DNA of 64,000 bases from Owenia fusiformis (taxonomy: Eukaryota; Annelida; Polychaeta; Sabellida; Oweniidae): contig CAIIXF020000003.1 in assembly GCA_903813345.2 (NCBI GenBank), forward strand, positions 22,645,248 to 22,709,247, in the 5' to 3' direction. The notes under the pieces are model-generated. The model ran no database searches and was not told the DNA's origin. It saw nothing but the letters and a program-made list of their open reading frames with translations. A program made the translations under genes and the position numbers. Positions 1 through 15,400 of the stretch are shown in pieces. How positions within the stretch are numbered: position 1 is the stretch's first letter; each line of letters begins with the position of its first letter.

Positions 1-317
1 ATGTACAATATGTAATACTTAATCATAAATGCTTCTGAAATTCATTGAAATATCTTTTTGAGGAATATAGACCAGAATTTACATGTTTATTGGGGTAGCC
101 TATATAATGGTGATTTGACAATTTTGATAAATAGCCTATATGACATATTGTCCACATCTTGTTTCAATTCAAAGATGATTTTTATAAATATCTTTTCAAA
201 ATTCATATTTATGATATACTTGAACAAGAAATTGCCCCTACAGTTGCTCGCAATCTAGTCCAACCAACACCAACCACAAGTGGTGGTGACATAAAAAACA
301 GTAATATTGTAATGTAC

Positions 318-447
318 CTGGGAGAGGATGTATGAAGTTGACTTTGCCAGGATGATGTTTCTGGAAGAGTTGAACCATGTCTGGATTGTCTTGTATAAGA
401 GGGTGCTCATCGATACTCACCCACTTCAGACCAACTGTGGGGAAGAT
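318..447 (-). CDS. NO VEIN-like gene, exon 30 (last in window)
   Basis: Acceptor gctttgtag|ATCTTC, donor CCCAG|GTACAT, ends phase 1. Begins IFPTVGLKWVSIDEHPLIQ, close to the 'FPT...KWV' phrase of this family. Bases 1-317 are intron, and the C-terminal part of the gene lies beyond the left edge. Confidence 0.86.
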
Positions 448-3400
448 CTACAAAGCAAAAATTAAGTACCATTAAGTTGAGGTCAAATATGTATAACATA
501 TTTATGATACTTTTCAAATGTGTAGAAAAAGTGGTATTTGTGGAAGAGGGAGAATACTCCACAGATATCACATTTTCAGTGGATTTGAAGACTCCTGTCT
601 AAGTGACGTACATTGTTATGCAATGACTTTATGACGTCATGTGATGATTGAGTGAAAGAATGTTGTTTTGAAATGCTTGCTTTAGATCTAGTTTTATAAG
701 TGAATGATGGGATAAATAGAACATCCTCTGAATTTTCTCGATATCAATTTAATGCACTCATTGAAATCAATATCTGCTCTCATTTGCTACGCTCATGTGT
801 CCAGGTGTTGATATTAACTCGTAAATAAAAATGACATCACTCAAAATCATTGGATATCCTATACATATACTTATTTAAAACTTACCAAAATCAAGTCTAT
901 CATCATCAACTGACAAATTTAATTTTCCCAGGAATAAAACCTGCTATAACTGTAGGTTGAAAGACCCATTTCTATAATAATCCTGTTATATGCCATTCCT
1001 ATTGTATTTCAGGCTTTTCACTCCAATTTTCAAAATAGCATACTAGACGCAGTATTTGCCAAAATTAGTACACCCTACGATTAATTACTATTAGTGCAGT
1101 ATCATACAGTATCTTGGTGGAGTAAAACACATTGGTTAATTGATAATATTTTGTGCTCATTCTCTTGGTATCCATTTTTACCTGTTTGTCCTTAAGTACA
1201 TTCATAACTTGGTTGACATTCTGTTGGTTGAGACCATCTCCACTCTTTCTTTCATGTACATGTATCTTGTTCACTCTTTGGCACTTCCTAGCCAAGCTTG
1301 CATATAATGTGAAGACATCATCTAGAATGCCTTTGTCATTGACACAGTTGCTTTCACATAGGTTTTCCAACAGAATACTGTATTCTAAGATTGTAGGGGT
1401 GTTGAACATATTCAGTCTGGTTAGAAACAACTGTTTGAACTCATAGCCTACAAACATAAAATGTATGAGTCAAAATGTGAAGTCTGCATTTAGAAATGTG
1501 TGCTTTCATAAAAGATGATTATGACTAAAAAGATTCAATGGCATAAAAATTACTTGATTTAAATGTAGCACATTACTGTACAGAGCCTTAATAATACACA
1601 AACTAGCCTATGCATACACTCAAAGGGCTATTAAATTTTGTGTAAAATTAAATGAATGTCAGTGTAACAAAAAAAGGAGTTTTGAAAAATATATCCTCAC
1701 CTAAATATTCATAAAATTGTGACACTAATTTTCGCCTGTATTCTTCGACATCAGGACTTGAGAAAGATGGTGAATATTTCTCAAAAAGCCCTGTATCTTC
1801 TGCCCAACATAGATCCTTCAGCATGTAAAACTCTCCTTTCAGAACAGTGCACTCTGGACGTGTATAGCTTGACATGCTTGGCATTGGGACAGATGGCACA
1901 AAGATCACTGGATATTTTTGCATAAATGAGTTAAATTCCTGCTCTGGGAAGTGCCTCTCCAGGTGTTTGTATACTGTACATATATGGTGCATTGATGTGA
2001 AAAACTCCCTTGATTTTGCATCTTTGATGTCAACCTTAGCCCAAGATTTCAGCTGCGACTCCATATTTACAATGGTAATCAAATCCAAATCTTTGACAAA
2101 TTGACTTTTTTCAATTTCAGCCATATCAAGAGGCGTAACCAGATATGGCACATGGTGGGAAAGTAATGTCTCTAGTTTATTGCTTCTAATGTACACTTGA
2201 CTGGCAGGTAACAATTGAGGGATCTCATTGCGCTCAGTAGAGTGACACGCTGTTATCCAAGGCAATTGACGCAGGTTCTGATAGAATGTTGACTGGAATG
2301 ATTTCAACGTGATGCCATCTGAGTCTAGGATAAGAGCCATTTTGTAACGATCATACAGCCCCCAGACCTGCATGTACAAGTGAAAATGATATATTATGAA
2401 TAAATGCATCAGACATACTGAAAACAACCAGAGTAAGATATAAGTGCCTGTTCAGATGCCCAATACTAGTTAGTTATTAGTCACATCAGCTGATTTTTTT
2501 GGGGGGAAGGGAGTTTCAGGTATACATTATTTTTAAGTTTTGACATAAATGCACATATTTTTAAAATGGTTGTTTTGAGTTATTTTTAAAAACAAATTTC
2601 TTATAAAAAAGTAGTGTATGAAGAAAAAGTAGTTGTTTTGGAAAACTGTTTTATCACAAAACAATGGGTGTATTATCAATTATAGTTTCAATGCATTTAG
2701 ATTGTACATTGATAACGAAGTGTGTAAACTGCAACCTGGCTCCCAGTGACCATGGCTCTTATTGGTTAAAATACAGAGTGGCTAGTTAATTGTGGCAACA
2801 AAAAGAGTTGGTTCCATTGATCTCAGGAGTCTGGTTGCTGTTTACACGGACCCAATTGATAATGTTACACACCTGATGGAATGTAGCGAAAAGCTTCATC
2901 ATTGGACGATAGTCATTTGTAGAGTTTTTTACCAATGTTTCAAACTCCTCACATTCATAATCCTTTATGGAGATCTCATCTTGTCTTGGAACCAGCTCAG
3001 ACATACTTTTCCATTTGGACTCCACCTAAAAATTATAATCAGCAAAATATATATTTACATGTATAACATACATACAAGATATCCAATGAAAAGTACAGAA
3101 CATGTAAATCTCTCACATGAATATCATATATTTCATTTTTTCCAAGGTGCGCATAACAGATATGTGAATGCCAAAAACATTCAAACAATACAATGTAGAA
3201 GACCATCAAGGAATGAAGACCAAATAATAAATAGTACCGTGGTTACTAGGCTCACATGGTGTTGTTTTACTAGTTTCCTGGTTAAAAAGTCAAAAGTGTC
3301 CAAATGAGCGGAGCCAAAAAGCTCAAAATATTTAGCAAAATCAGTAAATTCCTATTACCAGTTCATCCCAGGTGAGCTTCACTTGGGTGGTTGTCACATT

Positions 3401-6400
3401 GAGGAATCTTTTCACACCAAGTCTCTCCAGGAACTGACACCAGTCCCTCTTCTCAGCCTCATACACTGCCCTGATCTCTGTCTTTACTGCATCAAGGTAT
3501 GACTTGGACACTATGGTCCACTTGTAGCCTGGAATTAGATTTGTAACATATACAAGTAGCGTATGACATTACATATGGGCATTTTCCTTTGTTTGCCTTC
3601 AGTACTGATAAATTATCTAATAAATCTGATAAATTATCTAATGATTGGGTAGAGACAGGATTCTTATATCAAAGTAACATTTTATATGTCATTTGAGGAA
3701 TGTAATCCTATTTTCTTTACTTTATTGCTATATTTACTGTTATTGAAAATAGTATATCAGATGTACGTTTGGCCCTAAAAGGGCATCAGTACTAATAAAA
3801 TCCTATTCTGTACTGACATCACTGCACTTTTTAGTATTAAACACAGAATATGAACTTCAGATTATAGTTATAATCAAGGATGAATACAAAAAAATTCTGA
3901 TTACAAAAAAGTAAAGCATTGAAAAACAAATAGGTTGACTCACCTGGGAAGTCTGTTGTAAGATCCACATCTGGAATATAATGTTTGCTGAAATGTACTC
4001 CCTCAGTTGCAGGATTACAGAAGTTCTTGTTGGTGAGCAGCTTGACACACTTTGAAAATCTCTCCATGTCACAACAACTATTGTTTTCTACCCACTGCTG
4101 CTTTACATATACGACATACGCAACTAGAGTCTCTTCCCCCTTGGCCTAAAATAATATATTATAATGACCAATGCTCTCTGTCCACTGCTGCTTCACATAT
4201 ACGACATACACAATTAGAGTCTCTTCCCCCTTGGCCTAAAATAATATATTATTATGACCATTGCTCTCTGTCCGCTGCTGCTGCTTTACATATACGACAT
4301 ACGCAACTAGAGTCTCTTCCCCCTTGGCCTAAAATAATATCTTATAATGACCATTGCTCTCTGTCCACAGCTGCTTCACATATACGACATACGCAACTAG
4401 AGTCTCTTCCCCCTTGGCCTAAAATAATATATTATAATGACCAATGCTCTCTGTCCACTGCTGCTTCACATATACGACATACACAATTAGAGTCTCTTCC
4501 CCCTTGGCCTAAAATAATATATTATTATGACCATTGCTCTCTGTCCGCTGCTGCTGCTTTACATATACGACATACGCAACTAGAGTCTCTTCCCCCTTGG
4601 CCTAAAATAATATCTTATAATGACCATTGCCCTCTGTCCACAGCTGCTTCACATATACGACATACGCAACTAGAGTCTCTTCCCCCTTGGCCTAAAATAA
4701 TATATTATAATGACCATTGCTCTCTGTCCACTGCTGCTTCACATATATACGACATACGCAACTAGAGTCTCTTCCCCCTTGGCCTAAAATAATATATTAT
4801 AATGACCATTGTTCTCTGCCCACTGCTGCTTAACATATACGACATACGCAACTAGAGTCTCTTCCCCCTTGGCCTAAAATAATATATTATAATGACCATT
4901 GTTCTCTGCCCACTGCTGCTTTTCATATACGACATACGCAACTAGAGTCTCTTCCCCCTTGGCCTAAAATAAATTAATATCTTATAATGACCATTGCTCT
5001 CTGTCCACAGCTGCTTCACATATATGACATATGCAACTAGAGTCTCTTCCCCCTTGGCATAAAATAATATATAGTAGCCTGGCCAGAACAAGTCATGCCT
5101 CTCTATTTTCTCAATAACTTTCTCAATTTTGAATATTTTTTCATGACATTTTCACAGTATAAACCTGAAAGAATTCCTAACATACAAGTTTTTTTAATAT
5201 GGTAAATGACTCATTAATTTCATTGTTACAACCTTTTAAAAAATAATGTCATATTCTGTTGATGGGTCATTTTTGTCGCCATTTTTTCTAAAAAAATCTA
5301 AATTATGTTTTGTCCTAATATGGTCTACAAATTTGATTGCAGTCTTTGATAGGGGATCATTTATCTTTTTTAGTGTTCTAAATCCACCATACTATTTCAA
5401 GACCTCATGATCTCAAGCCTCTATACTGCTCGTCCCATAAAAGGCATTACTACTCGCCTATTGTCATACTTGATGTAGATAAAAGATGGCGACAAAAATG
5501 ACCCATCAAGAGAATATGACATTATTTTTTAAAAGGTTGTTACAATGAAATTAATGAGGCATTTACCATATAAAAAAAATTGTATGTTAGGAATTCTTTA
5601 AAGTTTATTCTGTGAAAATTTCATGAAAAAATATTCAAAATTGAGAAAGTTATTGAGAAAATAGAGAGGCATGACTTGTTCTGGCCAGGCTACTATGTAT
5701 TATGATCATTGCTCTCTGTCCACAGCTGCTTCACATACACTATACTAGTATACAACATAGGTACCAGAGTCTCTTCCCCCTTGGCCTAAAATAATATATT
5801 ATAATGACCATTGCTCTCTGTCCACAGCTGCTTCACATATACGACATACGCAACTAGAGTCTCTTCCCCCTGGGCCTAAAATAATATATTATAATGACCA
5901 TTGCCCTCTGTCCACTGCTGCTTCACATACTATACTGGTATGCAACTAGAATAAAATAATAATTTATCACAGAAACTATTTTTCTCTGTCTATTGCTGCT
6001 TCACAAATTTCATGTATGTGCCAGAATCTATTTACATTCTTCCGAAAATTGCTATACTAGTTTCCCTAGAACTTTAGCATATTTAAAGTCAATCTGGCAT
6101 TCAGTTTTTGACAAATTCAGAATTTGGTGGCACATATAAAAATGGGTTTGCCAAGTAATTATATTGACATTATGACATTGTCTGAAAAGATTCAATACGA
6201 ATTTCATTTATACTTACCAGCCAAGAAGTTGACTCAAGGGCTGGTATAATATGTTGTTCTATGACATCACTTGCAGTGATATGTTTTGCACCCAATCTCT
6301 CTAACTGGGACTTCACCTTGAAATAAAACATTCCAGAAGTTCACAATAATTCAATATTCTCAACACTTTAAACTGTACATGGATACTCTATTTTAGGTGA

Positions 6401-9400
6401 CTGCTGTAACTTAAAAATAAGAATTATGAAAGACTACCAACGTTTTAATTAATACAGCTATGTTTATATGTACATGATTCAATTAAAGTTTTATGGAATT
6501 GTTTTAAATATCTGAATAAAACCACTGCGACATATATCGTCATATAACTGTCATAATCACCTGAGAATTTGAGACATCATCCAATGAAGTAATCAAGCTG
6601 GAGTCTAGAATATCCAGGTCTTTCTCCAAGGTTTTGTAAGCCTTTCCAGACTTCTTGGAACCTAAATAAGGCATAACATTAATTATTTTTCAATATATTG
6701 ATAAAAATATAGCCTGATCAAGTAAAGGTAACTATGTGTAATAAAAGCATATTGCTCATTTTTGTGTGCAAATCTGAACAAACATCATAGAGACACTGAG
6801 CGACAGGGGCAATTTTGATACCCTTTGATAAATGTAAATTACCAATCGTATGAGATTTTAATTTATGATTTTATGAAATTTATGGAATAGCCTTATATAA
6901 TACAATGTGCATTCATTCAGGAAAATTATTAAAGGGTGGAAAATATCTAACCTAACCAATGGGCTCCCTAAAATCTTTAATAATTACCTTTCTTTTCCAA
7001 TGGGAAGAATACAGCAGTGGAGTCCAATGCCACACATCTGCCACTAAAGAGAGGGATTATGGGATAGCTTGAGATATGCTTCAAAAGATGGTGAGACTCA
7101 GGATCTTCAATGTCAACATGACGATAAAGACAGGACAACCACTGGGCTAGCTGCTTCACATCCACCTCTGTAAATAACACGTGTTACTGCCAATTGAATG
7201 GATTATCATCTAAAGCTTCACAATTGTGGATTGGACCATGTTTTAATATGAACAATTAAACATAATTACCCCTGTTGCATTATTTAGAATACTAGTACTT
7301 ATAAGATATTGCTATTATTCAATGTATTCCATGTTGAATGTGATAAATAAAATATAATCCCTTAAAGTGCCTGATAAACTATAAAATGCGCATGCGTCCA
7401 GGTGTTGATAAACTATAAATAGCGTAAACCCAGGGTTTGTCATCACAAGGTAAGCCAGGACGTGTTGAGCGAACATCTAGTGTTGATATTGAATTTACAT
7501 GTAGCCAGATAAGTTTCCTTATTGAAATTACATATAGTAATATTAGCAATACTTTGTAGGTGATAATTAATAAAATATGAGTATATATGAGAGAAATCTC
7601 GGCTACACCGGGGAATTTACTTCCATGTGTACGGACACAAATGTGGGGCTCCCCAAGAGGTACGCGAGAAGGTGACCTGGCATCAAATGTACGACTAAAT
7701 GTAGATAAAAGAACGAATACGACAATAAGTTATTGCAAACGACAATTCCGAGCATTCATCTCACTGAAGTATTTTGAAGTGAAGAAAATATGATTTTTGT
7801 TTTGAAACATGGATTCAGATGAACGTAACTTCATTCTGACAACTAATCAAAACTGAACAAAATTGATTAAACGTAACAGACGATTTATCGTTTTACAATG
7901 TTTTGATCGGCTAAACGAATGAATCCAAGAAATTATGACATGTAAAATGGCAATTTTGAAATGTAAAATTTAAAAGTGACAAACACAACCTCCCTATCCA
8001 CTCTTTATGAGGCCTAATATGTACATGCAGCAGTTGTAGTGTACAGCTTATTATCCCACTACTGGGCTTTGTATTCTAAAGCTTGTTGTTTTTAATAACA
8101 CTGTTCACTCGACGTAAATGTTTTGTGTGTGCGCAGTCAACGATAATCATTGTTTTATCCCGGTTATATGACCTCGGCAAAACCGTACTAAACGAAAAAA
8201 CGCAAATAAGAGAAAGCTTTCACACACATAAAAAATGAACTAGTCTAATCCGCCAGTATAAACTCTGTTATATACGTAGCCAGGTCGGGCGCACACTTTA
8301 AAAATAATAACGATTTCTTTTGGATCTTTTACAACTTATTGAGGTATATTGTATACCTGTATTAACCAATCTTTAGTCATTCAATGTGCTACCATTAATC
8401 AGACTTATATAAGTCAGTTTTATTTACCTTGTTGACCATTCTGCCATTGAGTAGCCACAGACTTGAAGACATCTACCACATGGTCTCGCCTCAGAGTCTG
8501 CACCCCTAGTGACTGGAGCAACATGGTATTGAGGCCAGAATTATCTGAGATATCCCTGTGTATGTAGTGTAGGTTGAGGTGCTGCTCTAGCAGGGCTGGT
8601 GTTATCACTTCATGGATCAGTTTATCATGACATAAAACTGCCTCAGAGGGTTTCTTCCATATGGCTTCCCCTGGGATGAAAGTTATTGTTAATTTACATG
8701 CATTAACATTACTAAATAGGACATATATGAACTTCATATACAGCGTAGATGCTTTATTGGATGTACATTTTGCAATTTCAATTAATTTTCACAAACAGTA
8801 ATATACAATATTTACACAACAAAGTTACAACACAAAATGAGTTTCTTTTTCAAAATCATAAACTGCTTTCAAAAAATAAATAAATTTATAGGCCTACATG
8901 TGAATACTCTTTAATGATTAGCGTCTCTATCATAGAATATTTAGATATCCGCAAGTTTGTTACGAGACCACAACCATATACAAAACTGACAAGGTAACAA
9001 AGAATTACGTAAAATGACAAAATGTCACCATAAAGGCCACCACTTCTCATACCACAACCATAATGTGTGCACATGTACACTGTATTACTTAGTGGATAAA
9101 CAAATGGAAGTAAAACCTCATCTAGATTAAAAGGATATTAATATTCCCTGGATACCTTGTTTATCTCCCTGCACCAACATGCATTCTTTAGCAGCAAGAA
9201 GACGAATAATAGAAGTTGCTACTGGTTGGAAAAATCCCTGGATCTCTGCTTCCAGAGGCACAAATCGTAAAAATGATTGCATAGCAATAACATCATCTCC
9301 ACAGTGAGCCTGGAATTAAATGTTAATACTTGACAGATAATGTTACTCTAATCTTTATAATATGCCATCAGTGGATGTTACCTAACAGCAGGTACAGTAT

Positions 9401-12400
9401 AACCCCATTGCAGTCATACATGTAAGGGTAAAATTACATTTCAACCAAAGCTGATGTGTTTAGACCACTTCTAGGTAAAGAATCCTACACATATAACCTT
9501 TACCATATGTTAAACCCTTACCAAAATAAAACACCATGCATGGAACACTAAGAACAGAAACACACTCCATATAAAAACAATATAATATGTTAAAATAGTC
9601 CAACCTCCTTGTATATACAGGGCGTTCAGTAAGTAAAGCTAATTTTGCTCTCAAACTTTTATTTCTTGTCTATCATCGTTCAGATTTTCAGTGGAGAAGC
9701 ATCAGACACTTTACTAACCATCCTGAAAAAATGATCAAGATATACTGAATAACAGCAAAATGGTGGTTGTCATAGTACGCGAATACGGGTTCTGCGGAGC
9801 AATTTTATAAGTTCACAGCATAGTAGATTTTGTTAACGTTAGTTTCTGTCCTGTCTATATTTCAACCATAGTTCTGTGGCTACTCCACATTTCTACTTTC
9901 AAGTTAGCATTTTATTTCATGTTCAAAGTAGTTCCCCTTAGCTTTCACACACAGCTGATGTCGTTCTATCTACTTCTGATATATCATGTGGAAGCCATCT
10001 GGAAAGATGCTTCTCCACTGAAAATTTGAACGATGATAGACAAGAAATAAAAGTTTGAGAGCAAAATTAGCTTTACTTACTGAACCCCCTGTACATGTAA
10101 TATATACTAGTATATAATACCTTAAAGTTTTGTAAGCTGTCTATGAACAGCTGCGGGAGTTCCTCTCTCAGCCACTGATTACGAGAACTGCTCTCAATCA
10201 CATCCTGTCTGCTGGATGGAATCTCAAAGTCACCTGTGAATTCAATGTTTATTATACACCTTGGGTGTCTCTATCAAGACATACAAGATTTTGTATTTGT
10301 AAGAACTTTCTAAATAACACCAAACTGTTTTGACATCTTTAGAATCATGCTATACAATTACTATGTATTACTCTAAAAATAATTGATAGTAAAAAACAAG
10401 CCCCTATAAATAATTTACCAATATAAAACCCATTAATTTTTCTGACATAAAAATATAAAAGTCCATATACTGGGAGCTAGTTGAAAGTATAAAAGAATGG
10501 GTAAATGAATCTACACGTTTTGTACAAGCTAGGGGAATCATGTAGTAGAACATACACAGTAATTTGTGGAAGCACATTGTATATTATGCCTACCTTGTAT
10601 TATGAAATTGAATCCAAAGTTTCGGAGGGGAAGGAAAGCAAACACACTTTGTTTTTCCAGCTGAAATAAAGCAATAAATTAAAAGTACCCAATAGTTATT
10701 AGTCACATTAAACCGTGCAAAGATATAGTCTTGCTTCAAGACCCTGAACCCCCCCCCCCATATCTTCTTTTCATCATGTAATGTGTTGGAGAAGTAGATA
10801 AGGGGGGGGGGGTCCACAGTCTTGAAGCAAGACTAGCAAAGACAGGAGCAATAGTATAATATCCCATACATAAAAATGTTAATATGAATGTGAATGTAAA
10901 TTTGAACTGTGATATTTGTCATATTAGTACTTAATTATTTAGAAATATCATTCCAAACAAATGGGGTACAAATTAGGATTTAAACATGTACCTGTATATG
11001 TGCTTGCGTCTTGTCCTGTGCAAGGGGAAATGCCATTGCGATCTCTGTTGCAGCAATATTTGGGAGATTCAACTAGAATCAAATACACATGTCCAATAGC
11101 TACTGTATTGATGGCAATAAGCAAAAAGTATATTAACCGACACAAAGCAGGATTCCTGGATATTGTCCCCAGAGTAGCAAATCACACAGATCAAAGCTAT
11201 TTTATCAAATTATTTACAAATGACAAAAATAACCACATACTAGATAGTACTGTCTCCTTTTTGTAAAATTTATACCCATCACATAACCCCATATTAGTTC
11301 TGAAGTTCCATTTCAAGTGGAGGTATATTATATTGATAATGTATTATCCAGGGAATTCATGTACCTAACCAGCACACATTTGCTGTTTTTTATATTTTTC
11401 ATTTATTTTTCTCCTCTACAATCCTGAAAAGCGATTGAGGAGCAAATTTTGTAATATATTATACTGATACAAATAAAATGAGTAAATAATTGAAAAAAAA
11501 GTATTGTCCTTTAAAATCTGATACCATGCCCATTGGGCATCAGCATACAGAATTTGAAAAATCTGTCAACTTGTGGTTATCAAAATTAATATCTTTTACA
11601 AAACTGTGCCGATCATCTTGAAATTAGCATTACTGAATGTTTTGGATAACAAAACAATCAATAATGTACCTATTACAAAATAATGATCTAAACTATGTAA
11701 ACTATAAGTCGTACTAATATAAATGTATGAGATACATGTAGTTGTATGTGATTTGCCAACCATATGTTTCCAAGCCATGTTTATATGATAAATAAATGAG
11801 GTTTCAGATTGGGTAATCTGATTTATTTCATTAAAAGTGCAATGAAATCTGAAAATCTAAACCAAAACAGTGAACCGAACCAAACCAAGAAATTTTGAGG
11901 ATTTCAAACCCCCTTAGGGAGAACATTATGAAAAGATTGTTGACTATAAAATATTGTGTGCAAAAGTGAGTTTGACAATCTACCTTTTCGGGAACAGTCA
12001 AAGTCTTCCTAACTATCAGCCATCGGTCAGTCGATCGACCATGTTGGATCTCAATGACATCATCACCAATGTCAGATCTGTACATCACCTCTTTACTGTT
12101 AGTCACCTGTTAAGAAGACTTACTATATAACATTTTACATATTACAAGGTCAATTAATATTCGGAACATAAACTTTTACTGAGTCGCTAAGTACTTGGTT
12201 CATTTCATTGAATGATCATAATTACTTGATCAACTGTAACCAAGATAACATGAAACAGTCTTCAAATATACTCCTCAAAAAAAGTTAAGGACCAGTGGTT
12301 TTCCTCATAGGTTTACATGTTAACCCCCATATTTGTTTGAATGACTATTTTCTAAGCATGGAACAAAAGAAATCCCAATAAAGAAAATAAATCTTTATCT

Positions 12401-15400
12401 TGATTCTATTCCCTTTAAAGTCCACAACGTTTCAATGTTATGTCTCCATTACATTGGGTCAAAAGTTGATGTCAAAATTGATAAATTTCATGAAATTTAA
12501 CAAAAATGGCAGATCCCATGTTAAACAAATGGGGAATGGTTGGGTTGCCATGAGTCATATGAGGAACAATCCATCCATCCGATTGCTCTCAAAATTGAAA
12601 TTGTAAGAGACAATTAAAGGACGATTCTCGGTTTGGAGAACGAAGTTCATCAATCTAAATGAGCATTATCCCTGCTTCGGACAAATTTGATTTTTTTTTA
12701 CATAATATAGATTTGAATGTCCTCTTTTGAATAGTCATAGTTTAATTTAGGTAATATTTCTACATTTTTCATGAAAAAAAGTATTAGCCCAGGAGACTGT
12801 TCTCCAAACCGAATATCGTTCTTTGCTAAATTGTCCACTCGACAAAAATATGATTTAATTGTCCAGGCTTAATAAAAGTTAATGGTTTCAAATTCAATAT
12901 TTTTTTAATGATCCTCTTATTGAAATAACATAGGTGTTTCGGTGAGGTGGTCAAAATTACTTTAACGTTCCATATCGCTAATTTTAACAACATAAGCGAG
13001 ACATTTAGCATGTAAAATGTAAAAACATTCAATTTTCTACTTAGAAAATATTTTTAATAAATGTTTTACTGAATAGATATTCCAAAATCTGAGTTGCCCC
13101 TAAGCCACCATTCCCCATTTGTTTAACATGGGATCTGCCATTTTTGTTAAATTTCATGAAATTCATCAATTTTGACATCAAATTTTGACCCAATGTAACG
13201 AAGATATAAGATTGAAACGTTGCGGACATTATAGGGAATAGAATCAAGATACAGATTTATTTTCTTTATTGGGATTTCTTTTGTTCCCCGTTTAGAAAAT
13301 AGTCATTCAAACAAATATGGGGGTTTACATGTAAACCTATGGGGAAAACCACTGGTCCTTGACTTTTTTTGAGGAGTATAGCTCTTACTGCAGCAATACT
13401 TGAGTTATAATAGTGAGGTAAAGCTAAAATGAAATTATTTTTATGCCACTTCTCCTTATTTGTGCACAATATGCTACTTTTCTAAAATAGCATTTATCAA
13501 CTTTACAATGGACATACAGTCAACATACATGACATGTATCACATTCTTTCAATTATCAACAGTTGGCAATAACTAAGTTTTGTTATGGGGTATATATATG
13601 ATGGTGTCATTGTGAAGTGTTGATTTTTTCTAATATTGAACTGAAAGACAAATCCAACATTTCATTAAATGAGGTGAGGGGATCGAACCATAACAAAATC
13701 ATTTTAGTTTTTCCACGACTAAATAATTGGACACCATCCTCAAGACAGGACTACTGGAGATTGCACTACTTACCTGATTGATCACAGATATACTCTTCAA
13801 TCTGTGAAGGAACAGGAGAAGAGAAGGGTGAATATCATGGAATCCTGATGTTAAAGACATCCTTGTTGCAGCATCTTGGGTTTTTAGTGGTAAAACTATC
13901 CGTGTTGTCCACCTTAACATAAAAAAACACATAATGTACTGCTAGATGGACATTAGTTCAGTGGATTACAAAATATTAAATATTTTAAAAGTACACATAA
14001 TGTACTGTTAGACGGACATTAGTTCAGTGGATTACATAATATTAAATATTTTAAAAGTACACTACACGATTCATCGATTTGTAATAGTTTGCATTGTACA
14101 TTGTATTTGGAGGTTACAACTATTTTGGTGTTATGACAAATGTTTACATCCGCGTGCACATTGGTTCTACTCATAAATTTATTCAAATCAAGAACTCAAG
14201 AAAATCACGAATTATCAATAACTGTTTTGTAACATTTAGGCATTTCACCTTTCACTGTTGAGATCAACTCCTTTAATCTGAAGATCAAGAGTCGTTCTAT
14301 TTTCTTCAGTTAGCCAATGAGGAAGGATATATCCTGTGCAGTCATCAGTTGCATCAAACTTAATATGGTAACCACGGGAGTGTATCTCTGGGGTGTCTGA
14401 TACCTTAAAAACAGACTTGAATCCTATTCCTTTCTGACCTGAAAAGGCAAGAGTTGAAAACTGAATATAATTGTTTATGGTAATTTTTGTGTGCCTACAA
14501 CCATAGGTTTGAGCATAGGCCAAGGCAAAAGTAGTATTAGCTCAATATGGAAGATCTTCTATACTGAAATTATATTACTTTTCCCTTGGACTATGGGTTT
14601 AAGTCTTTAACCCCAAAGTTGAACAGCTACATAAAATCAAAGGTTGATTTTACAATTATAATGCGTAAAATATATTGCATGAAACAATGTAAGCAAATGA
14701 GCGAACTAACTATTGTTATAAGAAAGTCCAAGTTAAAGCTGCGAGTAAACTGCCCATTGAATCGAAGGAAAATAATATTCATGACCTCTCACAAAATTTG
14801 TCCAATCATTTTCCTTAAGTTTGTTCTTACCTATATATCCTTTGGTATGTTTATCTCCCTTTGTTGACCTGCCAACATCACAAATTGCCCTAATGTTTCC
14901 CTCTTTGAAGCCACACTCATTGTTCACAAGTGTTATACGATCAGTGTCTATGATAAATATCAAAGCAGGTTGTTGTTTGGATTTTGCTGTCCACCTATGA
15001 TAAAATGATATCAATAGTTGATGATTAAAATTTTTCATATTTCACACACAAACAGTAAATTTGTTGGTTACTGTATTGTATTGGTAATTTTAAATTAATG
15101 ATTTATTCAAAACAATCACAAATAAGCATTCTGGACAATATTGTACCATGAAATTGTACACTGCAGTGTATTTCTTTTCCCTGATTTATGTTATTTCTCA
15201 CTTTCTACATCTGATCACTAATGAGTACACAATTAACTAGTGGTGTCAATTAACCGCTTGAGCATTAACCGGTTAACCGGGGTTTTTTACCGGTTAAAGT
15301 CGGTTAACCGGCGGGAAATTTGAACTGATAATTTCAAATGAAATCTTCATCTTCGATCTTGAAAGTTGAAACAAATTGGAAAAATGATATATCGGCGTTT

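Noticed and set aside
2792-3307. 171-codon plus-strand frame
   Set aside because: Antisense to exon 27 and intron; no domain and composition like intron.
4052-4765. 237-residue plus-strand frame with perfect HTQLESLPPWPK repeats
   Set aside because: It is the antisense of the 90-bp splice-site array; the unit is a multiple of three, which keeps a frame open by chance.
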